From Bradyrhizobium murdochi (GTDB lineage: Bacteria > Pseudomonadota > Alphaproteobacteria > Rhizobiales > Xanthobacteraceae), in assembly GCF_000472965.1 (NCBI RefSeq), contig NZ_AXAU01000009.1, forward strand, positions 62,001 through 126,000: DNA of 64,000 nucleotides. Direction: 5' to 3'. Both the position numbers and the translations under genes were made by a program. A model generated the notes under the pieces. That model had not been told where the DNA came from, made no database searches, and saw nothing but the letters and a program-made list of their open reading frames with translations. Of the stretch, positions 1-9,261 are shown in pieces. Each line of letters begins with the position of its first letter. Within the stretch, counting starts at the first letter, position 1.

Positions 1-2
1 GG

Positions 3-62
3 CTGGTGTTCCAGTACACAACCTCGTCGTCGAGCCTGCAGAAGAAACTCGGGGTCAGCTGA
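3..62 (+). CDS. C-terminal tail of an upstream gene (partial)
   Basis: An open frame enters from the left edge and stops at TGA 60-62, giving a 19-residue serine-rich end. The family cannot be recognised from so little sequence, and the other forward frames are also open for a short way, so this is a guess. Nothing further is recognised between it and the next gene. Confidence 0.25.
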   Translation: MVFQYTTSSSSLQKKLGVS

Positions 63-176
63 TTCCAAAAAATGACAGTTGGGCTCGCGGAGCTTTGTCG
101 GGCGCGCGGCGATCGTCGCTGGAACCGTCCGCGAAATGGCCTTAGTCTGCGGCCATTCCTCTAGCGAATTGATCAG

Positions 177-794
177 GTGATGACGATGCGCAAGCTGGCC
201 GGATTTCAACTGATACTCCCGATCGTGATCGGGCTCGCGTTCGCCGGTGAACTCGCCGCGCAGCCGGCGGAACCTTCTGCCGCCGGGCTGTGGGAGAAGG
301 TCGAGAAGGGCAAGCCGGTCGGCTGGTTTCTCGTCGTCGATCGCAATGGCGCCTTCGAGGGCGTGTTCGCCAAGCTCTTTTCCGGACCCGGCGATGCTCC
401 CAATCCGACCTGCTCGAAATGCACTGACGATCGCAAGGATGCACCGTGGCTCGGGCTCTCCTTCATCCGCGACATGAAGCGTGACGGATTGAAATACGAG
501 AACGGCAACGTGCTCGATCCGCGCGATGGCAAGATCTACAAAGCGAAGATGACGCTCAGTCCCGATGGGCAGACGCTGACGATGCGCGGCTATCTCGGCA
601 TCTCGCTGCTAGGCAGGGATGAGGTCTGGACGCGGCTGCCGGATACGGCGCTGGCGCAGGTCGATCCCGCGATCATCGCAAAATATCTGCCGGCGCAGGC
701 CGCGGCGATGAAGCAACCCGCCGGTGCGGCAAAGACCCCTGCAGCGCCCAAGAAGACCACGGCGCCAGCACCGGCTCCTGCACCTGCACGCTAG
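177..794 (+). CDS. Secreted DUF2147 family protein
   Basis: The 205-residue product begins with a hydrophobic signal peptide (about residues 5-29, ending AGELAAQ). It continues as a DUF2147 domain: the GLWEKVEKGKPVGWF opening, a CSKCTDD segment, then the WLGLSFIRDMK, GKIYKAKM and LTMRGYLG blocks typical of this periplasmic family of unknown function. A low-complexity Ala/Pro/Lys tail of about 35 residues follows. The start may be GTG 177 or ATG 180. No strong ribosome site separates them. It converges with the SGNH hydrolase gene and the two stop regions overlap by 4 bases. Confidence 0.85.
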   Translation: MMTMRKLAGFQLILPIVIGLAFAGELAAQPAEPSAAGLWEKVEKGKPVGWFLVVDRNGAFEGVFAKLFSGPGDAPNPTCSKCTDDRKDAPWLGLSFIRDMKRDGLKYENGNVLDPRDGKIYKAKMTLSPDGQTLTMRGYLGISLLGRDEVWTRLPDTALAQVDPAIIAKYLPAQAAAMKQPAGAAKTPAAPKKTTAPAPAPAPAR

Positions 795-2779
795 TTCAAT
801 CCGGTTCTGCCTGGTGGACGCGGCACGTACGGCAAAACCGGGATCGGCTGCATTGGTTGCGAGGTGACTTCAGGCACCGCCGCATCGAGCTGCAGCACGG
901 CGGCGGCCGCCGGCACAGCGGCATCCGCCATCGCGGCGTGGCCTTCGGCGCTCGGATGCACCGCGCCGCCATAGACCGCGGACAAGACGCCCCAGGTCGC
1001 ATCATGAATATCGGATGGCTGCTGCGACGCTGGCAGGCCCTGCGGGTAGGTCATCGCCGCGAAGTAGCTGTCGTTTGCGTCGCGGATCCAGCGCGCCCGC
1101 GGTAGATAGGCGCGGTACTCGCCGGCGCTGCGGCCGCACAGCATCGGCTGGTTGGCGGCCGTGACGAGATCGGGATCGAAGCTGTCGCCGGTCGCCGAGA
1201 AACATTGCCGGTCGAATTCGGGATCGTTTTCGGCGCGTGCGCAGAAGCCGTGATTGGCAAAACTGGCTTGATGGCTGTCGACGAAGGTCATGCGGTCGGC
1301 GCGCGGATTGCGGCACAGGATGCCGCCCTCGCAGAGCGCCAGCGCTCGCAACTGCGGCAGGAATTCGCTTTCGACGAAGTTCGACACGGCCGCCAGCCGC
1401 TGCGGCTGGGCATTGAACGAGGGATGAATGTCGAAGCCAGCGCGTCCGCCGGGGCAGGGCGCGCCGCCATTCGACAGCGTCGGATTGGCGTAGGCGGTGT
1501 AGACCACCCGCGACAGGTCGCCGCCGAGAAGCGGCTTCAGCGCCTCGCGCAGCTTGGCAAAACCCTGCGGCAGGTCCCGCGTCATCGCACTGCGTGCGTC
1601 GTCCACCGAGGCCATCACGCCGCTGCGCCGAAACAGCGCGCGTTCGGTCGCCGTGTCGACGATGACGTCAGCGACCAGGCCGGAAAAGTAGATGTCGTTG
1701 GCGCCGATCGACAGCAGCACCAGGTCGAGCTGGCGGTCCGACTGACGGCGTTTCGCGGCGGCGAGGGCTTCACGCAATTCCGCCAGTTGCCCGTTGACGG
1801 TGCCTTGGCACGCACCGCCCGATTTCGACGGCAGGCAGTCGCGGGCGCGCTGCGAGCCGAACAGCCCATCGGCAATCGTGGCGCCCGTGCAGGCCAGCGG
1901 CAGATAGGTCACCGCGATGTGCGGATATCGTACGGCAAGGGCCAATGCGGTCCGGGTCTGATAGCTGTAGAGCGAACGATGGCAGGCAGGGTTGAACCAG
2001 AGCGCGCTCTGCCGTTGCCATACGGCGAGGGAATCGGGCGCCTCGCAGGCCCGTCCGCCTTTATACCCCGCGCGGCTCGGCCGGTAATATTGCGAGGCCG
2101 CTGTTCCGAGATAGGAGCGGAAGCAAAAACCTTCATCGGCGAGCGCAATGGGGCGGTCCGGATTTCCCTCGCCGGACGCGATGCTGTCGCCGAGACCCGC
2201 TATGAAGATGTCGCGCACCGCGATCTCGGTGAAAGCGCGCTGACTGCCCTCCGAGCTGGATATGTCGGCGGTCACGACTGTGGTGCGGCCGTAGCGGACC
2301 CGGAGATTGACCGGTTCGGCGCAGTCGAAAGTGGAAGTTTGCGGGCCGTCGCCGTCGTCGACCGTCCAAGCGCAGGTCGCGCCGACCGGCACCGGGCCCG
2401 TCAGGCGGATCACAACCGGATGATCGATCGGCGTCAGATAGCTTTCCTTGGTGTTGTCGCGCGTGCAGGGCTCGCTGACGCGGCCCGCAAGATCGATACA
2501 GAGTCGGTTCACGGTGTTGCGCGCCCAGCCGCGGCCGTCGCTCTGAATCGCCAGAACCTGCTCCGAAGCCAGCACGCTGCGGCCGCGTCCGCTTTCGGCA
2601 TGCAGCAGGAAATCCCGCTCCTCGCGGAACAGGCGGAAGCGGTTTCGCACCTCCCAGGAAATCTGCAGCGGCCCGTAGCCGCCGGCGGTCTGGGCTTCCG
2701 CAGCGGACGTGATTATTCCAGTCAGCACGCCGGCAAGCAGCGCGGCCGACATCATCGAACGTGGGAGAATTCCAGCCAT
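791..2779 (-). CDS. Secreted SGNH/GDSL-family hydrolase
   Basis: The 662-residue protein has a signal peptide (residues 1-29, ending AEAQ) and an SGNH hydrolase domain. Block I reads GDSIASGEG (about residue 198, nucleophile Ser), block III reads GAND (about 357), and the C-terminal GGAVHPSAEGH (about 605) supplies the catalytic His. The family hydrolyses esters of lipids or sugars in the periplasm or outside the cell, but the substrate cannot be read from the sequence. About 190 residues before block I form a separate N-terminal region of unknown role. It is much longer than a minimal SGNH enzyme (about 200 residues). The gene stands alone. The 97-base gap to the next leftward gene suggests its own promoter. 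Confidence 0.85.
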   Translation of the reverse strand: MAGILPRSMMSAALLAGVLTGIITSAAEAQTAGGYGPLQISWEVRNRFRLFREERDFLLHAESGRGRSVLASEQVLAIQSDGRGWARNTVNRLCIDLAGRVSEPCTRDNTKESYLTPIDHPVVIRLTGPVPVGATCAWTVDDGDGPQTSTFDCAEPVNLRVRYGRTTVVTADISSSEGSQRAFTEIAVRDIFIAGLGDSIASGEGNPDRPIALADEGFCFRSYLGTAASQYYRPSRAGYKGGRACEAPDSLAVWQRQSALWFNPACHRSLYSYQTRTALALAVRYPHIAVTYLPLACTGATIADGLFGSQRARDCLPSKSGGACQGTVNGQLAELREALAAAKRRQSDRQLDLVLLSIGANDIYFSGLVADVIVDTATERALFRRSGVMASVDDARSAMTRDLPQGFAKLREALKPLLGGDLSRVVYTAYANPTLSNGGAPCPGGRAGFDIHPSFNAQPQRLAAVSNFVESEFLPQLRALALCEGGILCRNPRADRMTFVDSHQASFANHGFCARAENDPEFDRQCFSATGDSFDPDLVTAANQPMLCGRSAGEYRAYLPRARWIRDANDSYFAAMTYPQGLPASQQPSDIHDATWGVLSAVYGGAVHPSAEGHAAMADAAVPAAAAVLQLDAAVPEVTSQPMQPIPVLPYVPRPPGRTGLN

Positions 2780-2876
2780 GGCGTCGTTTGACGTTAGTGG
2801 TAAGGCAGAAATAAGAGAATGAGGCAGCTCCGGCCCAAAACACCAGACGGCGCAGATAACGACGCCGTTACCAGCT

Positions 2877-3932
2877 TCAGGGTTGCCGGCCGTTGATCGG
2901 TTGCCGCACCCTGGCCTTGGCCGTACAGGCTTCGCTGAGCCGGCGCCGTTCCTGCCAGGGCTGCACTACGCTGAGCCAGACTTCGCGCGTTCCCATGATC
3001 GAAATCGAGATGCCGAAGGGGATCAGGAAGTAGAGGATCCGGAACACCACCAGCGTCGCCAGCAATTCTTCCCTGCCGAACTGCGGCAGCGCAACCAGCA
3101 TCGCCGCGTCGAACACGCCGATGCTGCCGGGCGCATGGCTGGCAAAACCAAGCAGCGTCGCCAGGATGAACACCACCGCCAGCGAAACGAAATCGATGTG
3201 CGGCGTCATCGGCATCAACAGGTACATCGCCAGCGCGCAGAAGCCGAGATCGACGACGCCGATGAGGACCTGCAGCATCGTCAGCCGGGCGGAGGGCAAC
3301 ACGACCTTCCAGCCGTTTTGTCCGAGTTCGCGGCGGCCCTCGCCCATCAACAGCCAGACGAAATAGGCGGCGATGCCGGCAAGGCAGCCGATCGCGATCA
3401 AGCGGTTCATGGCCGGCGGCAACAGGTCCATCGCCGACGCCGCCTCCGGATGCCAGGCCATGCCCAGGCCGAGCACGAACAGATTGCCAAGCCAGAAGGT
3501 GAGGCCCGAGAGGAAGCAGATTTTTGCGACATCGATTGCCGTCAGACCGTAGTCGGAATAGATCCGGAACCTGATCGCACCGCCGGTAAACACGGTGGCG
3601 CCGATATTGTGGCCGATGGTGTAGCTCGTGAAGCTCGACAGCGCGGCGATGCGATAGGGCACGTGCGTCTTGCCAATGGTTCGCAAGGCAAAGAAATCAT
3701 AGAAGGTCAGCGTGCAAAACGCTCCCACTACGCACAGCGCAGCCAGCGCGATGCGATGCGGTGCGATTTCGGTCAACGCAGTCAGAATGACCCCGGTGTC
3801 GACGCCCTTGAGGGTGCGCACCAGATGGGTGATCGCAAGAGCTATGATGAGAAGACTCGCGACAATTCCCAGCCGTTTCCAGCCAATCTTCTCCTTGAAG
3901 CCACGCCTGAGCGCGGTCAGCAGCCGATGCAT
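2877..3932 (-). CDS. YbhN/LPG-synthase-type integral membrane protein
   Basis: This 351-residue polytopic protein has about eight hydrophobic segments and the family landmarks YTIGHNIGATVFTGGAIRFR (about residues 105-124) and GFASHAPGSIGVFDAAML (about 258). These define the lysylphosphatidylglycerol-synthase transmembrane / UPF0104 family, here without the soluble acyl-carrier domain of MprF. Proteins of this type are thought to move or flip lipids, so function is inferred from family only. The first residues are basic (MHRLLTALRRGFKEK), which fits a cytoplasmic N-terminus. It is followed leftward by the SGNH hydrolase gene, with which it may be cotranscribed. Confidence 0.8.
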   Translation of the reverse strand: MHRLLTALRRGFKEKIGWKRLGIVASLLIIALAITHLVRTLKGVDTGVILTALTEIAPHRIALAALCVVGAFCTLTFYDFFALRTIGKTHVPYRIAALSSFTSYTIGHNIGATVFTGGAIRFRIYSDYGLTAIDVAKICFLSGLTFWLGNLFVLGLGMAWHPEAASAMDLLPPAMNRLIAIGCLAGIAAYFVWLLMGEGRRELGQNGWKVVLPSARLTMLQVLIGVVDLGFCALAMYLLMPMTPHIDFVSLAVVFILATLLGFASHAPGSIGVFDAAMLVALPQFGREELLATLVVFRILYFLIPFGISISIMGTREVWLSVVQPWQERRRLSEACTAKARVRQPINGRQP

Positions 3933-4207
3933 TCATCCTCCCGGCGGGGCGGCAATACGTAAAGATGGAGCCTGTCACGACGGGTGACAGTCGACGGTCA
4001 GAGGCACCGTGCGCGAAACCCATAAGCCAAAACCGAGCCCTTGTGCAGCCCTTGACAAGCATGCCTTTTGGCGTCGTTCGCCGCCTTTGTCATACGCCAT
4101 ACATATGTCGCGGCGTTAACGAATTTGAGTCGCAACGAGGTCCGTTCCGCAGGCGCTTTTTGCTGCGCCGTTCCGTCCGTTCCATCGCGGCGCTTTCGCG
4201 GCTTTCA

Positions 4208-4232
4208 GGAACGTCCTTTTCGCAAGCAAGTT
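4208..4232 (+). promoter_or_regulatory. EcfG-type (general stress) promoter
   Basis: GGAAC at 4208-4212 is followed by 17 bases and GTT at 4230-4232, matching the alphaproteobacterial EcfG consensus GGAAC-N16/17-cGTT except for the base before GTT. It lies about 85 bases before the DUF892 gene, a class of gene often under EcfG control. The rest of the 383-base gap 3933-4315 shows no other gene. Confidence 0.7.
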
Positions 4233-4315
4233 AGCTCTAACAGTACCGAACATGAAGCGCGCCCGGCCAGCACGGGGCCTGCGCCGTGCGTGTTCCCAAA
4301 TGAAGGAGAACCGCA

Positions 4316-4822
4316 ATGGGACTGTTCACCAAAGACATCAAGACGATGAACGACCTGTTCATCCATCAATTGCAGGATATCTACTATGCCGAGAAGCAAC
4401 TCGTGAAAGCACTGCCAAAAATGGCCGAAAAGGCCACTGACAAGCAGCTCAAGCAGGGCTTCCTGAGCCATCTCGACGAAACCAAGACGCATGTGCAGCG
4501 CCTCGAAGAGATATTCCGCATGCACGGCGCCGAGGTGAAGGCGGCCGATTGCCCGGCGATCGACGGCATCATCGAGGAAGCCGACGATATCGCGGGCGAC
4601 ATCGCTGATAAGGCCGTGCTGGACGCGGCCCTGATCAACGCTGCCCAGGCTGCCGAGCACTATGAAATCACTCGTTACGGCAGCCTGGTCGCGTGGGCGC
4701 GGCAGCTCGGCCGCAACGATTGCGCCAGCATCCTGCAGAAGACGCTCGACGAGGAAAAGAAGGTCGACAAGAAGCTGACCTCGCTGGCGGAAGGCAAGGT
4801 CAATCTGCGAGCCGCAAGCTGA
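4316..4822 (+). CDS. Ferritin-like DUF892 (YciE/YciF) stress protein
   Basis: The 168-residue protein belongs to the DUF892 family, a four-helix ferritin-like bundle. It opens with the standard NDLFIHQLQDIYYAEKQL segment (about residues 10-27), then carries Glu and His residues spaced as in di-iron ferritin-like proteins (HLDETKTHVQRLEEIF, AAEHYEITRYGSL, LDEEKKVDKKL). Members are induced by osmotic, oxidative or stationary stress, and the molecular role is unknown. A clear ribosome site (AAGGAGAA) precedes ATG 4316. The EcfG-type promoter upstream supports membership of the general stress regulon. Confidence 0.9.
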   Translation: MGLFTKDIKTMNDLFIHQLQDIYYAEKQLVKALPKMAEKATDKQLKQGFLSHLDETKTHVQRLEEIFRMHGAEVKAADCPAIDGIIEEADDIAGDIADKAVLDAALINAAQAAEHYEITRYGSLVAWARQLGRNDCASILQKTLDEEKKVDKKLTSLAEGKVNLRAAS

Positions 4823-4994
4823 TTCATCCCACCATTGAGGCAAAACGCCGCGCCGGCACGTAGCTCGCGCGGCGTCTCCGTGCCGGTATGCCTGGCATGC
4901 CAAAAAGCGTTTGTTCACCATCCGCGCAACTGCGTCGCGGCGGTTACGCCAAATATACCAATAGGGGTGCTGTTACAGGCCTTCGGGGGTCTGT

Positions 4995-7397
4995 ATGTAC
5001 CGCGTCCTAACTTGCCTCACTTCCGAGCATGACTGGCGTCTGGTCGTGCTTGCTGGTGCCATTTGCTGGCTCGCCAGCGCAGTCGCCATCAGTCTGTTTC
5101 ATCGTGCCAGGGCCTCGCGCGGCCGTACGCGCGCGATCTGGATCGGCCTCGACGCAGCGGTCGGCGGCTGCGGAATTTGGGCTACCCATTTCGTCGCGAT
5201 GCTGGCCTACGATCCCGGCGCCGGAGCCGGATACAGCATTCCCATTACGCTGTTGTCGCTGGTCTTTGCGATAGGCATCGTCGCCGTCGGTCTGTGCATT
5301 GCGCTGTCGAGCGCGCGTTGGCCGGTGGTTGCGATTGGTGGCGCGGTGATCGGCGCGGGCGTCGCAGCGATGCATTATACCGGCATGGCCGCACTCGAGC
5401 TTCCGGCGTTCATTGTGTGGTCGCCCGGCATCGTTGTGGCCTCGATCGTGTTTGGCAGCGTGTTTGCCGCCATGGCGCTTCTTGTTGCCGTGCGTCGCGA
5501 TGATCCCGTTTATACCATGGGCGCCACGGCGCTGCTCACGATCGCTATCGTTTCGCATCATTTCACGGCGATGGGCGCCGTCACGCTGATTCCCGACCCG
5601 ACGCTCGGGACCGACGGGCTGTCGATTTCACCGACCGCGCTTTCCTTCCTCACAGCGGTGGCGGCGTTCGCCATCCTCGGGCTGTCGCTGCTGGCGGCCA
5701 TGATCGACCGCCGCGCCAAGGGCGAGCTGCATCAACAGAAAGTCCTGCTCGATACCGCGCTCGACAACATGTCGCAGGGACTTTGCATGTTCGATGCGGA
5801 CGGCCGCATCCTCCTGTTCAACCAACGCTACGTCGAGTTGATGGACCGGTCCGGCATGCCGCTGCAAGGCCGGTTGCTGATCGACGTTCTGCGCGAATTG
5901 AAATCGGTCGGCGAATGGGACGGCGATCCCGATGAATTCTTCGCTGCAGTGGTAGCGGATGCCAAGGCCGGCAACACCGTGACCAAGTCGATGGGCCGCA
6001 ACGGACGTTCGCTCCGCGTCGTCGACCAGCCGATGAAGGGCGGCGGGTGGGTCGCGACGTTCGAGGACATCACCGAATGGCAGGCTGCCCAGGAACAGAT
6101 TTCCCACATGGCGCGTCATGACGCGCTGACCAATCTGCCGAACCGCACGTTGTTCCGCGAGCAACTCGAGAAGGCGTTGCGGCTCGCCAAACGTAGCGAT
6201 CAGCTTGCGGTGCTTTGTCTCGACCTCGACCACTTCAAGGACATCAACGATTCGCTCGGCCATCCGGTCGGCGATGCGCTCTTGAAGGAAGTCGCCCGCC
6301 GCCTCGGCGAATGCATCACCGAGAACGACACGGTGGCGAGGCTGGGTGGGGACGAATTCGCGATCGTGCAGTTCTGCAACGATTGCGACCCGTCCGCCGT
6401 TTCCTTGCTCGCCAGCCACGTGGTCGAGAAGGTTTCCGCGCCTTACGAGATTGCCGGCCACCAGCTCGTCATCGGGGTCAGCATCGGCATTTCGCTGGCG
6501 CCGGAGGACGGCAAGAACCCCGACGAGCTCCTCAAGAAGGCCGACCTCGCGCTCTATCGCGCCAAGGAGGACGGTCGCGGCACCTACCGCTTCTTCGAGA
6601 CCGGGATGGACGCGCGTGCGCAGGCCCGACGACTCTTGGAGCTCGACCTGCGCGCCGCGCTGCAGCGCGGCGAATTCGAAGTCTATTACCAGCCGATCCG
6701 CGACGTCGCCAAAGATGTCGTCGTCGGTTTCGAAGCGCTGGTGCGGTGGAATCATTCGCTACGCGGCATGATCTCTCCGGCCAACTTCATTCCGCTGGCG
6801 GAGGAAACCGGCCTGATCGTGCCGATCGGCGACTGGGTGTTGCGCCGAGCCTGCCTTGACGCGGCCCAGTGGTCGCAGGATGTCGGCGTCGCCGTCAATC
6901 TGTCGCCGGTGCAGTTCAAGAATCCCAATCTGGTATCGACGGTGACGGAGGCGCTGAAAGCCTCGGGTCTTCCGGCGCACCGGCTCGAGCTCGAGATCAC
7001 GGAATCGGTGTTGCTGCAGAGCAGCGAGGCCACGCTCTCGGTTCTGCACGAACTGCGCGCCTTTGGCGTCCGGATATCGCTCGACGACTTCGGAACCGGA
7101 TATTCGTCCCTCAGTTACCTGCGCAGCTTCCCGTTCGACAAGATCAAGATCGATCGCTCGTTCATCACCGAACTGGCGACGCGCGATGATTCGATGGCGA
7201 TCGTCCGCGCCGTGACCGGCCTCGGCAAGAGCCTCGGTATCATCACCACGGCTGAAGGCGTCGAGACCGACGCGCAGTTCGACCTCTTGCGCCAGGAGGG
7301 CTGCACGCAGGCGCAAGGCTATCTGTTCAGCCCGCCGCGTCCCGCTGCCGAGGTGGAAACGATGCTATCGAAGCCACGGGCGCGGGTCGTCGCTTAG
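4995..7397 (+). CDS. MHYT-PAS-GGDEF-EAL cyclic-di-GMP protein
   Basis: The 800-residue membrane signalling protein starts with an MHYT domain (about residues 1-235). Its repeated metal-binding motifs are WATHFVAML, MHYTGMAAL and SHHFTAMGAV. A PAS segment (about 255-365), a GGDEF domain with intact RLGGDEFA (about 451-455) and an EAL domain with FEALVRW (about 579-581) and DDFGTGYSSL follow. Both catalytic signatures look complete, so it could make or break down cyclic-di-GMP. MHYT domains are proposed to sense oxygen, CO or NO through copper. ATG 4995 sits close behind a GGGGGT stretch. It stands alone, though its output is relevant to the motility genes nearby. Confidence 0.9.
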   Translation: MYRVLTCLTSEHDWRLVVLAGAICWLASAVAISLFHRARASRGRTRAIWIGLDAAVGGCGIWATHFVAMLAYDPGAGAGYSIPITLLSLVFAIGIVAVGLCIALSSARWPVVAIGGAVIGAGVAAMHYTGMAALELPAFIVWSPGIVVASIVFGSVFAAMALLVAVRRDDPVYTMGATALLTIAIVSHHFTAMGAVTLIPDPTLGTDGLSISPTALSFLTAVAAFAILGLSLLAAMIDRRAKGELHQQKVLLDTALDNMSQGLCMFDADGRILLFNQRYVELMDRSGMPLQGRLLIDVLRELKSVGEWDGDPDEFFAAVVADAKAGNTVTKSMGRNGRSLRVVDQPMKGGGWVATFEDITEWQAAQEQISHMARHDALTNLPNRTLFREQLEKALRLAKRSDQLAVLCLDLDHFKDINDSLGHPVGDALLKEVARRLGECITENDTVARLGGDEFAIVQFCNDCDPSAVSLLASHVVEKVSAPYEIAGHQLVIGVSIGISLAPEDGKNPDELLKKADLALYRAKEDGRGTYRFFETGMDARAQARRLLELDLRAALQRGEFEVYYQPIRDVAKDVVVGFEALVRWNHSLRGMISPANFIPLAEETGLIVPIGDWVLRRACLDAAQWSQDVGVAVNLSPVQFKNPNLVSTVTEALKASGLPAHRLELEITESVLLQSSEATLSVLHELRAFGVRISLDDFGTGYSSLSYLRSFPFDKIKIDRSFITELATRDDSMAIVRAVTGLGKSLGIITTAEGVETDAQFDLLRQEGCTQAQGYLFSPPRPAAEVETMLSKPRARVVA

Positions 7398-7418
7398 TTT
7401 CCCCAATCTTGCTTCTTT

Positions 7419-7440
7419 AAGGCTTACTTCATTAAGCCTT
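7419..7440. terminator. Convergent inverted repeat, possible terminator
   Basis: AAGGCTTA (7419-7426) and TAAGCCTT (7433-7440) form an 8-bp stem with a 6-base loop between two converging genes, overlapping the stop codon of the leftward one. No strong T-run follows on either strand, so termination is only inferred. Confidence 0.35.
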
Positions 7441-7866
7441 GCGCAACGCGAAATGCGCGCCGCAGAATGCCATCACGGCGCCGAGGCATAAGGCCGCAAG
7501 GCCGGCGAGCACGCCCGACACGGTCGGGACCGGGCTCGGCGCCGAGGCGGCCTGTCCGGCGCCGGCAAGGATCAGCACGCCGACCGCGATCAGGAACTGT
7601 CGCATTCGCTGCGGAATTTGGCCCGAGGCCGCGCTGTGCATCAGGTTGGCGGTAAAATAGCCGCCGGAAAAGCCCACGGTCGCGATCAGCCACCACGCGA
7701 TTGCCGCGCCCGCGGGCATGAATTCGCTTGTGTCCGTTCGCCACAGGCCGCCGAGATCGAGCCCGTAACGTGCGCCCAACATGTGCACGGCCAGCGCCAG
7801 CAGCACTCCGGAAACAATCGCGCCGGCCAGGATCAGGCGACGCGGAAAATAAGTCGTATCGGCCAT
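7432..7866 (-). CDS. Small integral membrane protein of unknown function
   Basis: The 144-residue protein has about four hydrophobic segments (LILAGAIVSGVLLALAVHML; AAIAWWLIATVGFSGGYFTA; FLIAVGVLILAGAG; LAGLAALCLGAVMAFCGAHF) joined by short loops. I do not recognise the family. It is read leftward, back to back with the gene that begins near 7938. The long upstream extension of that rightward frame is a shadow of this gene. Confidence 0.65.
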   Translation of the reverse strand: MADTTYFPRRLILAGAIVSGVLLALAVHMLGARYGLDLGGLWRTDTSEFMPAGAAIAWWLIATVGFSGGYFTANLMHSAASGQIPQRMRQFLIAVGVLILAGAGQAASAPSPVPTVSGVLAGLAALCLGAVMAFCGAHFALRKA

Positions 7867-7937
7867 GGCCCGCTTGTAAGGTAAAGCCAGCTAGCCGCGC
7901 AAGCAGGCCGCACTCAACCGACAACGGGATTTTTGAA

Positions 7938-8570
7938 TTGTCCCCTTCACTAACGGAACAGGCCACGACAGCAGGGGAGGGCACGCCCGGAACCCGCTAT
8001 GTTTACAAGGCATCGCTGGTCGGATCGGCGCATGAATTCGAACTCAGGGATGAAGGGCTGTCGTGGCAGGCGAGGGGAAAGGCCGGGATCTGGTCGTACC
8101 CCGATATCGTGGCTGTGCGTCTCTCCTACCGGCCAATGTCGATGCAGTCGCGCCGCTTTCGCGCAGATATCGAACACAAGAGCGGCCAGCGCATCACTGC
8201 TTTTTCGACAAGCTGGCACACCGTCGTGCTGATGACGCCGCAGGACCGCGATTACCGCGCCTTCATCGAGCAATTGCATGCGCGCCTGAAGGCGGCAGGC
8301 GGTAGGATCGCGTTGGTCGGCGGCATCGGGCCGATGACCTATGCCGGCGGCTGTCTGCTATTGGCGTTGGTCGCGATCGCGATCGCAGGATTGCTCGCGC
8401 GCGCAGTCGCTACCGGTGAATTCGCGGGCGCCTTGTTTCTGGTCGGGTTCGCCGCCCTGTTCGGATGGCAGATGGGCGGCTTCATCTGGCGCAACAAGCC
8501 GCGGCTCTACACGTTCGATGAGCTGCCCGAGACATTGCTCCCGCCGCCGCCTCGCAATCCCGCGAAATGA
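7938..8570 (+). CDS. Membrane-anchored protein of unknown function
   Basis: The product is about 210 residues if TTG 7938 is the start. There is no in-frame ATG until well inside the conserved-looking part, and reading further upstream runs antisense through the neighbouring gene. A soluble N-terminal half (YKASLVGSAHEFELRDEGL, WSYPDIVAVRLSYRPMSMQ) resembles a small beta-rich or PH-like domain. Two transmembrane segments (GGCLLLALVAIAIAGLLA; FAGALFLVGFAALFGWQMGG) and a Pro-rich tail follow. I cannot assign a function. It is divergent from the small membrane-protein gene. Confidence 0.6.
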   Translation: MSPSLTEQATTAGEGTPGTRYVYKASLVGSAHEFELRDEGLSWQARGKAGIWSYPDIVAVRLSYRPMSMQSRRFRADIEHKSGQRITAFSTSWHTVVLMTPQDRDYRAFIEQLHARLKAAGGRIALVGGIGPMTYAGGCLLLALVAIAIAGLLARAVATGEFAGALFLVGFAALFGWQMGGFIWRNKPRLYTFDELPETLLPPPPRNPAK

Positions 8571-8650
8571 GGCGAAATGAAATGTGACTTCGCCGGACGC
8601 GTGACGCGCGGCATCATGATCGGACCGTTTTCGCTATCAGACGAACTGCC

Positions 8651-9259
8651 GTGACAGATCGAAACAGGCGATCGCCAACTGACGCCGAGATTGCCGCGAT
8701 CAACACGCGGCATCTGATCGAGACGCCGTTACGGCCGGCCGATCTGCTGTTCGTATTCGGAACGCGCGAGGATGTCGAGGAGCGCGTTGATGAAGCCTGC
8801 AGGCTGTGGCACGACGGATATTTTCGCTGGGCGATCGTGAGCGGCGGCGTGACGCCGGGATCGGATCTCTCGGAATGCGAGGTCATTGCGGGTGCCATGA
8901 TCGCGCGGGGCGTTCCGGCCGATATCATCCTGAGAGAGGACCGCGCGATGAACACCGGCGAAAACGTGATCCTTTCGCTGCCGATCATCGACGCTGCGCT
9001 CGGCCTTGCCAAAATCCGCAGCGTGATCTGTCTCGGCAATACCTGGACCGCGCGCCGCTATCCGATGACGCTGCACCGGCACTGGCCGGAAGTGGAGAAG
9101 ATGCTGGTCATGGTCGACAGCTTCGCAACGCCGCGGGCGCTCTGGCACACCGACGCCGAATTCAGCCGCCGCATGCTCCACGAATGGGACAAGATCGAGC
9201 CGTACAAGGCGAGGGGCTTCATCGCGGAATGGCCAGCAAGCCCGGCAGGCGAGCGATAG
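8651..9259 (+). CDS. YdcF-family (DUF218) protein
   Basis: The 202-residue protein belongs to the DUF218 / ElyC-SanA-YdcF family. It shows LLFVFGTREDVEERV (about residues 33-47), AIVSGGVTPGSDLSECE (about 61), and the TGENVILSLPII block that corresponds to the family's T-x-E-N motif. Members are Rossmann-like proteins linked to envelope metabolism, and E. coli YdcF binds S-adenosylmethionine. There is no membrane anchor here, unlike ElyC. The start is GTG 8651. It runs convergent to the MocR regulator gene, with 2 bases between the two stops. Confidence 0.8.
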   Translation: MTDRNRRSPTDAEIAAINTRHLIETPLRPADLLFVFGTREDVEERVDEACRLWHDGYFRWAIVSGGVTPGSDLSECEVIAGAMIARGVPADIILREDRAMNTGENVILSLPIIDAALGLAKIRSVICLGNTWTARRYPMTLHRHWPEVEKMLVMVDSFATPRALWHTDAEFSRRMLHEWDKIEPYKARGFIAEWPASPAGER

Positions 9260-9261
9260 TT

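Noticed and set aside
1205..2791. A 528-codon open frame opposite the SGNH hydrolase gene
   Set aside because: It is the antisense shadow of a gene with clear catalytic motifs; its product is Arg/Ala-rich without any domain, as expected from GC-rich codon bias.
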